A stretch of DNA of 6,981 bases from an uncultured Lachnospiraceae bacterium (GTDB lineage Bacteria > Bacillota > Clostridia > Lachnospirales > Lachnospiraceae), in the NCBI GenBank assembly GCA_902796045.1, contig CADBNQ010000197.1, positions 1 through 6,981 of the forward strand. Reading direction: 5' to 3'. The notes under the pieces were generated by a model, which saw nothing but the letters and a program-made list of their open reading frames with translations, did not search any database and was not told where the DNA came from. Of this stretch, positions 6,971 to 6,981 are shown in pieces (the first letter of the stretch is position 1; each line of letters begins with the position of its first letter). The position numbers were made by a program, and so were the translations under genes.

Positions 6971-6981
6971 GATTATATCTC

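Noticed and set aside
6972..6977. A perfect TATAAT on the minus strand just before radA
   Set aside because: Transcription from it would start near 6965, after or within the AGGAG ribosome site, and any -35 lies beyond the window, so it is not a convincing radA promoter.
1..6981. Mobile element, CRISPR array, tRNA, rRNA or defence genes
   Set aside because: No inverted terminal repeats, transposase or integrase motifs, spaced repeats or structured RNA genes were seen; TopB here has the chromosomal size and domain order rather than a conjugative-element setting.

Overview
The window is an ordinary-looking stretch of bacterial chromosome. It carries five genes, all read from the minus strand, packed with little spacing and bounded by good Shine-Dalgarno sequences. 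Base composition near 50% GC, GGAGG-type ribosome sites, frequent non-ATG starts, and the content (a Bacillus-like topoisomerase III of about 730 residues, RadA, SHMT, a cysteine-rich SH3b-NlpC/P60 protein and a small lipoprotein) suggest a Gram-positive anaerobe of the Clostridia, possibly Lachnospiraceae. That placement is an inference from gene style; no rRNA or other taxonomic marker is present.

Layout in the direction of transcription (from high to low coordinates): radA (6955-5591, TTG start); a 128-bp gap with an extended -10 promoter; glyA (5462-4215); an SH3b-NlpC/P60 peptidoglycan endopeptidase whose best start lies one base after the glyA stop (4213-2807); a strong intrinsic terminator (2796-2747); a probable promoter whose -35 lies in the terminator's U-tract DNA; topB (2696-498, GTG start); and a lipoprotein gene overlapping topB by ATGA that runs off the left edge (501-1).

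There are therefore two or three transcription units: radA (it shows no terminator, so readthrough into glyA is possible), glyA with the NlpC/P60 gene, and topB with the lipoprotein gene. RadA (branch migration in recombination) and TopB (decatenation and processing of recombination intermediates) serve genome maintenance. GlyA supplies glycine and one-carbon units. The NlpC/P60 enzyme cuts cell-wall peptides. I see no mobile element, CRISPR array, tRNA, rRNA, riboswitch or defence system. The points most worth a second look are the NlpC/P60 protein without a signal peptide coupled to glyA, its Asn in the third catalytic position, the ATGA coupling of a topoisomerase to an exported lipoprotein, and a paired 10-mer just downstream of the glyA promoter.
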